From Pseudonocardia sp. DSM 110487 (lineage in GTDB: Bacteria; Actinomycetota; Actinomycetes; Mycobacteriales; Pseudonocardiaceae), in the NCBI RefSeq assembly GCF_019468565.1, contig NZ_CP080521.1, forward strand, positions 3,224,001-3,288,000: a DNA stretch of 64,000 nt, in the 5' to 3' direction. Below the pieces are notes generated by a model. It was not told the origin of the DNA. It worked only from the letters and a program-made list of their open reading frames with translations, and made no database searches. The stretch's first letter is position 1. Each line of letters begins with the position of its first letter. The position numbers and the translations under genes are program-made. Shown here in pieces: positions 17,641 to 25,974 of this stretch.

Positions 17641-19089
17641 ATGACGTCCCTGCTCGAGAGTCCCGCCGCGCTCCGGCGCGTGACGCCGCGTCGCACCACC
17701 GTCGGGCTGGTGGCAGGTGGGCTCGGCGCCTACTGGCCGCAGTTCCCCGACCTGCTCCCGCAGCTGCAGCGCTCCGCGGCGCGGGTCTCGGAGCGGCTGC
17801 GGCAGGTCGGCGACATCGATGTCGTGGACGTCGGTTTCATCTCCGACGCCCCCGAGGGCGCGGTCGCGGCGGAGAAGCTGCGGTCCGCAGGCTGCGATCT
17901 CATCGTCGGCTTCCTGACGACGTACATGACCGCGTCGATGCTGCTGCCGGTTGCGCAGCGCAGCGGGGCGCCCGTGCTGCTGATCAACCTGCAGCCCACC
18001 GAGAAGATGGACCACGAGACCTTCGACACCGGTGCGTGGCTCGCCTACTGCGGCGCCTGCCCGCTGCCGGAGATGGCCAACGCGTTCGAGCGCGCGGGCG
18101 TGGAGTTCCGGTCGGTGTCCGGCTACCTCGAGGACGAGCGGGCCTGGGCGCGGATCGAGCGCTGGGTGAAGGCGGCGGGCGTGCGCGGGGCGCTGCGCCA
18201 CGGGCGGCACGGGCTGATGGGCCACCTCTACCCGGGCATGCTCGACGTCTCCACCGACCTCACGTCGGTGTCGACCCAGCTCGGTGGGCACGTCGAGGTG
18301 CTGGAGTTCGACGACCTGCGGGTGCGCGTGGAGGACGTCACCGAGGCACAGGTGCGTGAGCGCGTTGGTCTCGCCGAGGAGGTGTTCGAGCTCGACGACA
18401 CCGTCAACCCGGACGACCTCGCATGGGGCGCCCGCGTCTCCGTGGGCCTGGACCGGCTCGTCGACGACTTCGCCCTCGACTCCCTCGCCTACTACCACCG
18501 CGGCCTGAACGGCGAGCAGCACGAGAAGCTGGGCGCGGGGATGATCCTCGGCGCCTCGCTGCTCACGGCCCGCGGCGTGCCGGCCGCGGGGGAGTACGAG
18601 CTGCGCAACTCCATCGCGATGCTGGTCATGGACCGGCTCGGTGCCGGCGGGTCGTTCACCGAGCTGCAGGCGCTGAACTTCGTCGACGACGTGGTCGAGA
18701 TGGGCCACGACGGCCCGGCCCATCTGGCGATCAGCTCGCGCAAGCCGCTGCTGCGCGGCCTGGGCGTGTACCACGGCAAGCGCGGGTGGGGCGTGTCCGT
18801 CGAGTTCGACGTGAAGCAGGGCCCGGTCACGACGTTCGGGATCGGGCAGCGCCGCGACGGCCGGTACGTGATGGTCGCCTCGGAGGGCACGGTCGTACCC
18901 GGCCCGCTGCTGCGGATCGGCAACACCACCTCCCGCGTCGACTTCGGCTGCGACCCCGGCGAGTGGACGGACGCCTGGAGCGCCTCCGGCGTCGACCACC
19001 ACTGGGCGCTCGGCATCGGCCACCGCGCCGCCGAGCTGAAGGCCGCGGCCGAGCTGGTGGGCCTCGAGTTCGTGCAGGTCCGGGTATGA
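17641..19089 (+). CDS. L-fucose/L-arabinose isomerase-superfamily protein, role unknown
   Basis: 482 residues resembling the FucI/AraA superfamily in overall layout: an N-terminal Rossmann-like domain (VGLVAGGLGAYWPQFPDLL, LIVGFLTTYMTASM) and a C-terminal domain with acidic positions (ELRNSIAMLVMDRL, FVDDVVEMGHDGPAH) that could be metal ligands. It lies between the aldolase fusion and the kinase, overlapping the kinase start by four bases (ATGA). Since RhaI is already present, this is either a second isomerase for another sugar handled by the same operon or a protein with another role. I cannot assign the substrate. Start ATG follows GGAGG. Confidence 0.75.
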   Translation: MTSLLESPAALRRVTPRRTTVGLVAGGLGAYWPQFPDLLPQLQRSAARVSERLRQVGDIDVVDVGFISDAPEGAVAAEKLRSAGCDLIVGFLTTYMTASMLLPVAQRSGAPVLLINLQPTEKMDHETFDTGAWLAYCGACPLPEMANAFERAGVEFRSVSGYLEDERAWARIERWVKAAGVRGALRHGRHGLMGHLYPGMLDVSTDLTSVSTQLGGHVEVLEFDDLRVRVEDVTEAQVRERVGLAEEVFELDDTVNPDDLAWGARVSVGLDRLVDDFALDSLAYYHRGLNGEQHEKLGAGMILGASLLTARGVPAAGEYELRNSIAMLVMDRLGAGGSFTELQALNFVDDVVEMGHDGPAHLAISSRKPLLRGLGVYHGKRGWGVSVEFDVKQGPVTTFGIGQRRDGRYVMVASEGTVVPGPLLRIGNTTSRVDFGCDPGEWTDAWSASGVDHHWALGIGHRAAELKAAAELVGLEFVQVRV

Positions 19090-20552
19090 GGGCTCCTGCC
19101 GTCCGGGTTGGGGCCGTCGACCTCGGAGCGTCCAGCGGCCGGGTGATGGCCGCCGAGGTCGGAGCCGACCGGCTCGAGCTCACCGAGGTCGCGCGGTTCC
19201 CCAACGGGCCCGTGCGGCTGCGGGACACGCTGCACTGGGACGTGCTCGCCTTGTACCGCGGCATCCTGGACGGCCTGCGCGCCGCGGGGCCTGAGCTGGA
19301 CTCGGTGGGCATCGACTCGTGGGGCGTCGACTTCGGCCTCCTCGACGCCACCGGCGCGCTGCTCGGCAACCCGGTGCACCACCGCGACGCCCGCACCGAC
19401 GGCGTGGCCGAACGGGTGAACGGGATCATCCCGCCCGCCGACCTGTACGGGGCTACGGGCGTGCAGGTGATGCCGATCAACACGATCTACCAACTGGTCG
19501 CGGCGCTCGGCACGCCGCAGCTGGCCGCGGCGAGGGACCTGCTCCTGCTGCCCGACCTGCTCGCCTACTGGCTCACCGGCAGCCGCCGTGCCGAGGTGAC
19601 CAACGCGTCCACCACCGGGCTGCTCGACGTCGGCGCGCGGAGGTGGGCCGACGACGTCGCCCGCCGCGTCGGCGTCGACCCGGCCCTGTTCGCGCCGCTC
19701 ATCGAGGCGGGGGAGCGGATCGGGGAACTCTCGCCGCAGGTGCTCACCGACACCGGCCTCACCGGCCCCGTGCCGGTGATCGCGGTCGGTTCGCACGACA
19801 CGGCGTCGGCCGTGGTGGGCGTGCCGGCCGAGGGGGAGCGGTTCGCGTTCATCTCCTGCGGCACGTGGTCGCTCGTCGGGGTGGAGCTGCCCGCGCCCGT
19901 GCTCACCGAGGCGAGCCGCGCCGCGAACTTCTCCAACGAGCTGGGCGTCGACGGAACGGTGCGCTACCTGCGCAACGTGATGGGGCTGTGGCTGCTCCAG
20001 GAGTGCCTGCGCGCCTGGCCCGGCGCCGAGCTGCTGCCACTGCTGGACGAGGCCGCGCTGGCCCGGCCGTTCGGCGCGGTGATCGATGCGTTCGACCCGG
20101 CCTTCCTCGCCCCCGGCGGGATGCCCGAGCGCATCGTCGACACCTGCCGCAGGCTGGGGCAGGACCCGCCGGCCGGCCGGCGCGAGATCGTCCGGTGCGT
20201 GCTGGAGAGCCTCGCCCTCGCCCACCGGCGCGTGGTGCGCGAGGCATCTGCGCTGTCCGGGCGGGACGTCGACGTCGTGCACGTCGTGGGCGGCGGGGCG
20301 CGCAACGCGCTCCTCTGCCAGCTCACAGCCGACGCATGCGGCCTGCCCGTCGTCGCAGGGCCGGTGGAGGCCACGGCGCTGGGCAACGTCCTGGTGCAGG
20401 CCCGCGCCCTGGGTGCGGTGCAGGGCGACCTGGCGGCGCTGCGCGCCCTCCTGCGCGACACGCAGCCGCTGACGCGTTACGAGCCGCGAGGCGACGAGGC
20501 CGCGTGGGTGGAGGCGGAGCGGCGCCTGGAGCGCACCCCGGCCCGCGCCTGA
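19086..20552 (+). CDS. rhaB: Rhamnulokinase
   Basis: 488-residue FGGY-family kinase that phosphorylates L-rhamnulose at C1. The N-terminal ATPase fold shows VDLGASSGR (phosphate 1), SWGVDFGLLD, and the C-terminal half shows GSHDTASAVV (phosphate 2), FISCGTWSLVG and HVVGGGARNALLCQL (adenosine motif). Start overlaps the preceding stop (ATGA). It completes the mutarotase-isomerase-kinase-aldolase series, so the operon is a full rhamnose pathway to DHAP and lactate. Confidence 0.93.
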   Translation: MRAPAVRVGAVDLGASSGRVMAAEVGADRLELTEVARFPNGPVRLRDTLHWDVLALYRGILDGLRAAGPELDSVGIDSWGVDFGLLDATGALLGNPVHHRDARTDGVAERVNGIIPPADLYGATGVQVMPINTIYQLVAALGTPQLAAARDLLLLPDLLAYWLTGSRRAEVTNASTTGLLDVGARRWADDVARRVGVDPALFAPLIEAGERIGELSPQVLTDTGLTGPVPVIAVGSHDTASAVVGVPAEGERFAFISCGTWSLVGVELPAPVLTEASRAANFSNELGVDGTVRYLRNVMGLWLLQECLRAWPGAELLPLLDEAALARPFGAVIDAFDPAFLAPGGMPERIVDTCRRLGQDPPAGRREIVRCVLESLALAHRRVVREASALSGRDVDVVHVVGGGARNALLCQLTADACGLPVVAGPVEATALGNVLVQARALGAVQGDLAALRALLRDTQPLTRYEPRGDEAAWVEAERRLERTPARA

Positions 20553-20578
20553 GCTGGTTCACGGCTTGCGGCCCACCG

Positions 20579-21068
20579 CCCAGCAGCAGCCCGACGGGCC
20601 GGTCGAGATCCAGCGTCGCGCGCTGCGGGGCCCCGAGAATGGACTCCGGGTCGCGCATGTCGGCGTTGATGTACGCCGTACGCCCCTCCGGGGTACTCGG
20701 TGGCGATGGTGGCGGCGAAGCGCTCGGGCGTGGGCGAGCACGATCGGATCGTTGTCGACGTAGACGATGCGGGCGTCGGGTGCGACCGACTGCACGACCT
20801 CGTGCAGGTTGGGCTTGGTGGGGATTCCGGTGCCGATGTCGAGGAACTGGCGGATCCCGCGCTCCGCGACCAGGAACCGGCCGACCCGATGCATGAACGC
20901 GCGGTTGGCCTGCATGTGGATCCGCAGGGCCGGCCACACCTGTAGCGACGCGTCGGCGGCCTGCCGGTCCAGCTCGTAGTTGTCCTCGCCGCCGAGGATG
21001 TAGTCGTAGATGCGGGCACCGTGCGCCCGGTCCAAGTGGAGGTCCAGCTCCTCGAGCGGCCTGGTCAT
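20579..21068 (-). pseudogene. Truncated, frameshifted SAM-dependent methyltransferase (Methyltransf_19, former DUF574)
   Basis: The N-terminal part reads well: ARIYDYILGGEDNYELDR, RQFLDIGTGIPTKPNLHEV and DNDPIVLAHARAL are hallmarks of this actinobacterial family. A frameshift near 20.71 kb moves the homology to another frame (TAYINADMRDPESILG, RPVGLLL), and the gene stops at about two thirds of family length; the C-terminal ~110 residues are gone. It sits just after the rhamnulokinase stop on the opposite strand. Nonfunctional as read, unless the base calls are wrong and a shortened protein suffices. Confidence 0.8.
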
Positions 21069-21280
21069 GCTCACGCTCCGTCCACCGTTCCACCGGAAGG
21101 AGTGGTCGTCGGACCGATCGTAACCGCCCCTCGTCGTCCTTGATCGCGGGCCAAGCAGGTCCGATTCGTTGCTGCGGGAGTCCCCGCCGAGCCATGTACT
21201 GACAGAGGACCCCACGCCGCCACGGTGCGGCCTAACGTCGATGCCGGGGGACTCTTACGTCCGCCGCCCGGAAGGAGACC

Positions 21281-22011
21281 ATGGCACGCATCCTCGTCAC
21301 CGGCTCGGCCGATGGCCTCGGGCGGGCGACCGCTCAGACCCTTCTGGAGGCCGGGCACCACGTCGGGTCCATACCCGGAACCGGGGACGGCTCACCGCCG
21401 TGCGCGAGCTGCTGGACCGAGGTGCCGATGGTGTTGTCGGTGATCTGGCGGATCTGCGGCAGGTACGTGATCTCGCCGAGCAGGTGAACGCGCTGGGCCG
21501 GATGGATTCCCTGGTCCACAACGCCGGGGTGTACACCGGCCAGAGGATCCTGCCCGTCAACGTCGTCGCCCCGTACCTCCTGACCGCTTGCGTCGACCGC
21601 CCGAAACGGCTGATCTACCTCACCAGCGGCATGCATCGCGGCGGCCGGGCCGTCCTCGACGGTATGGACTGGAGCGGAGCGCGGACGACGGGCACCTATT
21701 CGGACAGCAAGCTGTTCGTCGCCGCGCTCGCCGCTGCCGTTGCGCGGATCCGGCCCGACGTGCTCAGCAACTCCGTCGACCCGGGGTGGGTGCCCACCAG
21801 GATGGGTGGACCCGGCGCACCCGACGACCTCCGGCTCGGCCACCTCACCCAGGAATGGCTTGCCACCAGCGACGATCCCGATGCACGCACCAGCGGCGGC
21901 TACTGGTACCACCAGCGGCTCCGGGCACCCCATCCCGCCGTTCACGACGAGCGCTTCCAGGACGACCTGATCGATGCGCTCGCACGGTTCACCGGTGTGC
22001 AGCTCGCATAG
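21281..22011 (+). pseudogene. Frameshifted NAD(P)-dependent short-chain dehydrogenase
   Basis: Starts as a good SDR (MARILVTGSADGLGRATAQ) after GGAAGGAG. Near 21.37 kb the frame changes: the expected HTRNRGRLTAVRELLDRG continues one frame over and then runs uninterrupted through VHNAGVYTG, the active-site TYSDSKLF (YxxxK) and VDPGWVPTRMGG to a normal C-terminus. Only this one slip separates the halves, so it is either a recent pseudogene or a base error in the assembly. Without the slip it would encode a protein of about 240 residues. No neighbour suggests its substrate. Confidence 0.75.
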
Positions 22012-22066
22012 GGCCGCGATCGCGTCGTCCTGCCAGCGGGAGCCCGCGCTTGTGACCTTGCGTCCG

Positions 22067-22072
22067 TAGCGT
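22067..22072 (+). promoter_or_regulatory. -10 box, TAGCGT (leaderless type)
   Basis: TAnnnT box 8 nt before the GTG of the acetyltransferase; no ribosome site is visible, so the transcript is probably leaderless. Confidence 0.45.
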
Positions 22073-22080
22073 GGACCCGC

Positions 22081-22575
22081 GTGATAGCTGATCTCCTCGT
22101 CGAGGCCGTTCCGTTCGATCACCCGGATGCCGTCGCGCTCCGCGTTGCTCAGCGGGCCGAGCTCACCGAGCGCTACGGCACACCGGACAGCGAGCCCGGA
22201 CCCGCGCCGACGGCCGCCGACACGACGGTGTTCCTGCTCGCCCGCGACGCCGCTGGTGAAGCCGTCGGCTGCGGGGCGCTGCGCGCGCTGGGCGACGGGG
22301 TCGGCGAGGTCAAGCGCATGTACGTGGTGCCGGCGCGGCGGCGGTCCGGCATGGCAGGCGTGGTGCTCGCCGCCCTCGAGGCGGAAGCCGCGCGCCGCGG
22401 CTGGGACGTCCTGAAGCTGGAGACGGGCACCGAGCAGCCTGACGCGATGGCCTTCTACGAGCGCCACGGCTACCGGAGGATCCCCAACTTCGGCCACTAC
22501 GCCGACTCGGAACTCTCGGTCTGCTACGAGCGCACACTCACCCCGAACCCGACGAACGGCGCGCTCGCCGGATAG
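22081..22575 (+). CDS. GNAT-family N-acetyltransferase
   Basis: 164 residues. The acetyl-CoA binding strand-loop is VKRMYVVPARRRSGMAGVVL, with the P-loop as RRRSGM, and a late motif B (MAFYERHGYRRIPNFG). Substrate is unknown; GNAT enzymes acetylate amines of small molecules or proteins. GTG start preceded by a TAGCGT box at leaderless spacing. Its last ten codons and stop (NPTNGALAG) lie inside a 20-bp palindrome that also ends an unrelated transporter ATPase gene at 42.2 kb, so the tail appears to come from a repeat. Confidence 0.85.
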   Translation: MIADLLVEAVPFDHPDAVALRVAQRAELTERYGTPDSEPGPAPTAADTTVFLLARDAAGEAVGCGALRALGDGVGEVKRMYVVPARRRSGMAGVVLAALEAEAARRGWDVLKLETGTEQPDAMAFYERHGYRRIPNFGHYADSELSVCYERTLTPNPTNGALAG

Positions 22576-22596
22576 CGCGCGCCGTTCGACGGGTTC
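22545..22596. repeat. Palindrome overlapping the acetyltransferase stop
   Basis: Arms 22545-22564 and 22577-22596 pair at 19 of 20 positions; the stop codon is in the loop. Likely works as an intrinsic stop or mRNA end, though no T-tract follows. It shares CCGACGAACGGCGCG and a TAG stop with the repeat at 42.23 kb. Confidence 0.75.
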
Positions 22597-22797
22597 GTCA
22601 GGCGGGGAGACTGCTCGGTCGACCGAGTGCGCGAGCACCCCTTTCCGTCCTCCAGTGACACAAGATCGGCGTAAGTGGTGGGACAGCGACAGATCGAGGG
22701 TGTTGCCGAATCAGGGGTGTCGGTGCCCCGTGCAGCAAGGTCTGCAGTTGGTCAAGGGGTGCAGACCTGTCCGCGCCCCATGGCTGTCGGTGGGTGG

Positions 22798-22971
22798 CCT
22801 CCTGACGGCGCCGCGCAGTGTGCGGGGCCGCCCCTCCAAGCTCAAGGGCGCTACGCGTCGCTCCGCGATCGCTGCGCGACCCTTGACCTCGGAGCCTCTG
22901 CGACCCCTAAGGGCATGCCTTGTGGGCAGGCCGGGGGCCTGCCCTCTGGGGCGCGCGGCGCCGCCAGGAGG
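22798..22971 (-). repeat. Structured interspersed repeat, copy 1
   Basis: Terminal inverted arms 22798-22816 and 22953-22971 match at 18 of 19 positions. Internal GGGCAGGCC/GGCCTGCCC hairpin with a 3-nt loop, and a gctcaaggg/cccttgac pair. Opposite orientation to the copies at 23.5 and 49.4 kb. Confidence 0.85.
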
Positions 22972-23242
22972 CCGGTCTCACGCCGCCCGTTGTGGCCGTC
23001 CCCGTGATGGCCGTCGCGCACCCGATGTCCGCTCGCGCACCCGGTGTCGGGTCGCGCGGCCCGTCGACGGGCTGCGTGGGCCGAGAACGGGTGCGTGAAC
23101 CGCGGTGATCACTCCGACATGCGCACCGCGGCCCCCGCGCGGACCGTGGGGCGCATCTCGCACCGATCATCGGGCCGTTCTGGCCTCTTGATCGGGTTCC
23201 AGGTGCCCGCGACGTGCCCACCAGTGGCTCGTGATCGTCGGA

Positions 23243-23282
23243 AGTGGTGGTGGGGCGACAGATCTGTCGTCCCACCACCACT
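23243..23282. repeat. 40-bp near-perfect palindrome
   Basis: Twenty bases (AGTGGTGGTGGGGCGACAGA) are followed at once by their reverse complement with one mismatch. Shares the GTGGTG...GCGNCAGA core with the palindrome 30 bases downstream and with one at 56.57 kb. Confidence 0.8.
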
Positions 23283-23301
23283 CGTGGTGATCAAGGTTTG
23301 C

Positions 23302-23365
23302 GTGATCGGCAGGAGTGGTGGCAGGGCGTCAGATTTGTCGCTCTGGCACCACTTCCGACGATCAC
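23302..23365. repeat. Second palindrome of the GTGGTG/GCGNCAGA family
   Basis: Inner arms 23314-23333/23334-23353 pair at 16 of 20 positions; outer GTGATCG (23302-23308) and CGATCAC (23359-23365) pair exactly. Related to the 40-bp palindrome just before it. Confidence 0.7.
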
Positions 23366-23438
23366 GGCCCAGCGGCGGCATGGTCACGGCCGGTTCCACC
23401 CGTTTCCGCGCGAAGCATGATCATGTCGGTGAGACCAG

Positions 23439-23664
23439 CCTTCGGTGGCGCCGCGCGCCCAGAGGGCAGGCCCGTGGCCTGCCCGTGTTGTGCTGCCCGT
23501 AGGGGTCGCAGAGGCTCCGAGGTCAAGGGTCGCACCGGGGGATGGTCAGCCGGCAGAGCTTGCGGAGCCGGCGGGGGCGGGTGGACAGAGCGATCGCGAA
23601 GCGACGCGTAGCGCCCTTTGAGCTTGGAGGGGCGGCCCCGCACACTGCGCGGCGCCACCGAAGG
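23439..23664 (+). repeat. Structured interspersed repeat, copy 2
   Basis: Perfect 18-bp terminal arms (CCTTCGGTGGCGCCGCGC at 23439-23456, reverse complement at 23647-23664). The internal GGGCAGGCC hairpin has loop CGT. A ~55-base insertion relative to the other copies lies near 23535-23590. Confidence 0.88.
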
Positions 23665-23933
23665 CCCCGGCACCCACGAGCAGGCAAGACACCTCCCAAC
23701 CGCCCAGCCCACAACGCGGCCCAACCGGATTCGGCAACACCCTCGATCTGTCGCTCTCACGCCACTTCTGGCGATCACAACAGGCCGGCCCAGCCCGCCC
23801 GTTGCTGGAGCGCTCGACATCGGCGGCAGGGACGAAGCCGCGCGGCTCGCGAGCCGCCCGGAACAGGGCGTCGAACTCGGCCAACGGGCCGCGCCTTGCG
23901 GGAACTCGCATGACAACTGTCGGGGGTGCTGCT

Positions 23934-23939
23934 TACCGT
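23934..23939 (+). promoter_or_regulatory. -10 box, TACCGT (leaderless type)
   Basis: TAnnnT box 8 nt before the GTG at 23948; used to choose that start. Confidence 0.45.
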
Positions 23940-23947
23940 CTCTTGAC

Positions 23948-25084
23948 GTGGATACAGGTATGGGGCGCACCGGGCTGGTGGACGTCACCGTCACCTACGG
24001 CGGCGAACCCGCTCTTCGCGGTGTCACGCTGCTTGCCGAGGCAGGCGAGGTGCTCGCGGTCGTCGGGCCGTCGGGGAGCGGCAAGACCACTGCGCTGCGC
24101 GCCGTCGCGGGGCTGCAGCCGCTGAGGGTCGGGCGCGTGCTGGTCGCGGGGCGCGACGTCACGGGCATCCCGGTCTCCCAGCGCGACGTCTCGATGGTCT
24201 TCCGCTCCACGACGCTCGTGCCGTTCCTCGACGTGGCCGCCAACCTGGCGCGCTCGGCAGGCGCGTTCGGGGTGCCCGAGCCGGAGGCCGCGCGGCGGGT
24301 CACGTCCCGCAGCAAGCTGCTCGGGCTGGTCCGCCTGCTGCCCCGGCTGCCCCACACCCTCTCCGCGGGCGAGTCCGGCCTCACCGGCATCGGGCGCACG
24401 CTGGTCCGCACGCCACGGGCATTCCTCTTCGACGAGCCGCTCGCGCACCTCGACTCGGCAGAGCGCGCCCGCACCCGCCGCACCATCGTCGACGCGGTCC
24501 GGAAGGCGTGCGTCGGCGCGCTCTACGTCACGCACGACCAGGCCGAGGCCATGGCCGTCGGCGATCGACTCGCCGTGCTGCACGAGGGCCGCATCCGGCA
24601 GATCGACCGGCCGCGCCGCGTGTACGAGGCGCCTGCCGACACGTTCGTCGCCGAGTTCGTCGGCGCGTCCGGGATGGGTCTGCTCCCGGCCCGGTTGGTG
24701 ACGTCGGGTGGCTCGGCCGGCTTCCGGGTCGGCGAGCGCACCATCCCGCTGTGGGGTCCGGTGCCGGCCGCGCTCGCGTCGCGCGTCGACTCGCAGGTCC
24801 TGCTGGGGCTGCGGGCGGAGGACGTCGCGGAAGCCGGCCCCGACGCCGATCCGGCGGCCGTGGCGGTGCCGGTGTCGGTGCGCAGCGTCGAGCGGCCCGG
24901 CCGCGACGCCGTGGTGAGCGCCGAGGTCGGCCTGCCGGGCGAGGCCGACGGCGCGCGGCTGGTCGCCCGCATCCCCGGCGGCACATCGTTGCGGAAGGGG
25001 GCACACGCCCAGCTGCTACTGGACGCGCGGCGCGCCCACGTGTTCGACCCGGCGACGGGCCGGGCGCTCATGCACCCGAATTAG
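23948..25084 (+). CDS. Orphan ABC transporter ATPase (MalK/UgpC-like) with altered Q-loop
   Basis: 378-residue importer ATPase with a C-terminal TOBE-like region (LLPARLVTSGGSAGFRVGER). Walker A (GPSGSGKTT), Walker B (AFLFDEPLAHLD) and the switch histidine (YVTHDQAEAMAVGDR) are intact. Two sites deviate: the Q-loop glutamine is replaced (MVFRSTTLVPF, normally VFQ), and the signature is LSAGE rather than LSGGQ. No permease or binding protein is nearby, so it may serve transporters encoded elsewhere or have lost transport function. GTG start supported by a TACCGT box; ATG at 23960 is an alternative. The open frame upstream of this lies in repeat DNA. Confidence 0.75.
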   Translation: MDTGMGRTGLVDVTVTYGGEPALRGVTLLAEAGEVLAVVGPSGSGKTTALRAVAGLQPLRVGRVLVAGRDVTGIPVSQRDVSMVFRSTTLVPFLDVAANLARSAGAFGVPEPEAARRVTSRSKLLGLVRLLPRLPHTLSAGESGLTGIGRTLVRTPRAFLFDEPLAHLDSAERARTRRTIVDAVRKACVGALYVTHDQAEAMAVGDRLAVLHEGRIRQIDRPRRVYEAPADTFVAEFVGASGMGLLPARLVTSGGSAGFRVGERTIPLWGPVPAALASRVDSQVLLGLRAEDVAEAGPDADPAAVAVPVSVRSVERPGRDAVVSAEVGLPGEADGARLVARIPGGTSLRKGAHAQLLLDARRAHVFDPATGRALMHPN

Positions 25085-25123
25085 TAGTGGAAGCGGGTCG
25101 GCGAAAGCGCGAGGCCAGGTGTG

Positions 25124-25912
25124 TCAGTCGCCCAGTTTGTCCCGCCACGCCACCCAAGCGCGGACCGTGGACAGATCGAAGTCGGGCCCATGCACTTCCA
25201 TGGTGAAGGTGGTGACGCCCTGCTCCAGCAGCGCTGACCCGTTCACCTCGGGATCGCCGCTCACGCCTGCCGACAGTTCGATCTCGCCCGGATCACGGCC
25301 GATCTCCGCGCAGCGCTCGGCCAGCACCTGCTTCTTGCGGGCGAACTCCTCTCCGGAGGAGAACCAGTGCCAGATGTCCGCATGCCTGGCCACCAGCCCC
25401 AACGTCTTCTGCTCGCCGCCACCACCGATCAGCACCGGCACCTTGCGGACCGGCGGCGGGTTGAGCTTGGCGAACCGCTGCTCGATCCTGGGCAGCGCCT
25501 CGGCCAGCGTGCCCACCCGGCTGCCGGGCGTGCCGAACTCGTAGCCGTACTCGGCGAAATCCCGTTCCATCGCGCCCGCGCCGATGCCCAGGACCAGCCT
25601 GCCGCCGCTGATGTGGTCGACGGTGCGGGCCATGTCCGCGACCAGGTCCGGGTTGCGGAAGCTGATGGCCGTCACCAATGGGCCCAGCTGCACCCGCGAG
25701 GTCTGCTCGGCCCAGGCGGCGAGCATGGTCCAGCATTCGAAATGCTTGCCGTGCTGGTCCCCGGAAATCGGCAGGAAGTGGTCCCAGTTGAAGATGATGT
25801 CCACTCCGATGTCCTCGACCTGCGCCGCGGCATGGCGGATGGCCGAGTAATCGACGTGCTGTGGGGCGATCTGCACGCTGATCCGAACCGGACGGGAGTC
25901 TACGGTTGCCAT
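25124..25912 (-). CDS. LLM-class (F420-dependent type) oxidoreductase
   Basis: 262 residues with the bacterial-luciferase-like barrel: VRISVQIAPQHVDYSAIR start, IIFNWDHFLP, VQLGPLVTAISFRNPDLVADMA, LVLGIGAGAMERDFAEYG and PVLIGGGGEQKTLGLVARHAD. Mycobacterial and actinobacterial relatives use F420 or FMN to oxidise or reduce diverse small substrates; the substrate here is unknown. ATG preceded by TAGGCT at 7 nt, suggesting a leaderless message. Transcribed away from the ABC ATPase and in the same direction as the molybdenum hydroxylase genes that follow, but not obviously co-transcribed with them. Confidence 0.85.
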   Translation of the reverse strand: MATVDSRPVRISVQIAPQHVDYSAIRHAAAQVEDIGVDIIFNWDHFLPISGDQHGKHFECWTMLAAWAEQTSRVQLGPLVTAISFRNPDLVADMARTVDHISGGRLVLGIGAGAMERDFAEYGYEFGTPGSRVGTLAEALPRIEQRFAKLNPPPVRKVPVLIGGGGEQKTLGLVARHADIWHWFSSGEEFARKKQVLAERCAEIGRDPGEIELSAGVSGDPEVNGSALLEQGVTTFTMEVHGPDFDLSTVRAWVAWRDKLGD

Positions 25913-25919
25913 GATCGGC

Positions 25920-25925
25920 AGCCTA
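25920..25925 (-). promoter_or_regulatory. -10 box, TAGGCT (leaderless type)
   Basis: Minus-strand TAnnnT box 7 nt upstream of the LLM oxidoreductase ATG. Confidence 0.4.
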
Positions 25926-25974
25926 ACGGGATCTTTCGTCGCGAGCCGGCACGGTTTCTTGCGGTTTCAGCACG

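Larger units (their letters stand above)
22656..23800. repeat. Gene-free island: composite inverted repeats
   Basis: About 1.15 kb with no credible gene. The two ends are inverted copies of one composite sequence: 28 bases at 22685-22712 match 23728-23755 exactly in reverse complement, and the structured element at 22798-22971 recurs inverted at 23439-23664. Two further palindromes occupy the centre. Open frames here have no family motifs and follow the repeats. Confidence 0.8.

Noticed and set aside
15511..19089. A 1192-codon plus-strand frame
   Set aside because: Its first ~700 codons are a shadow over the aldolase fusion gene; only the part from 17641 is a real protein.
22655..23098. Open frames in the 22.6-23.9 kb island
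   Set aside because: They follow the repeat copies, have no motifs or ribosome sites, and change frame with each repeat insertion.
22656..23800. CRISPR array
   Set aside because: Repeats are inverted and palindromic, without regular direct repeats and spacers, and no cas gene is present.
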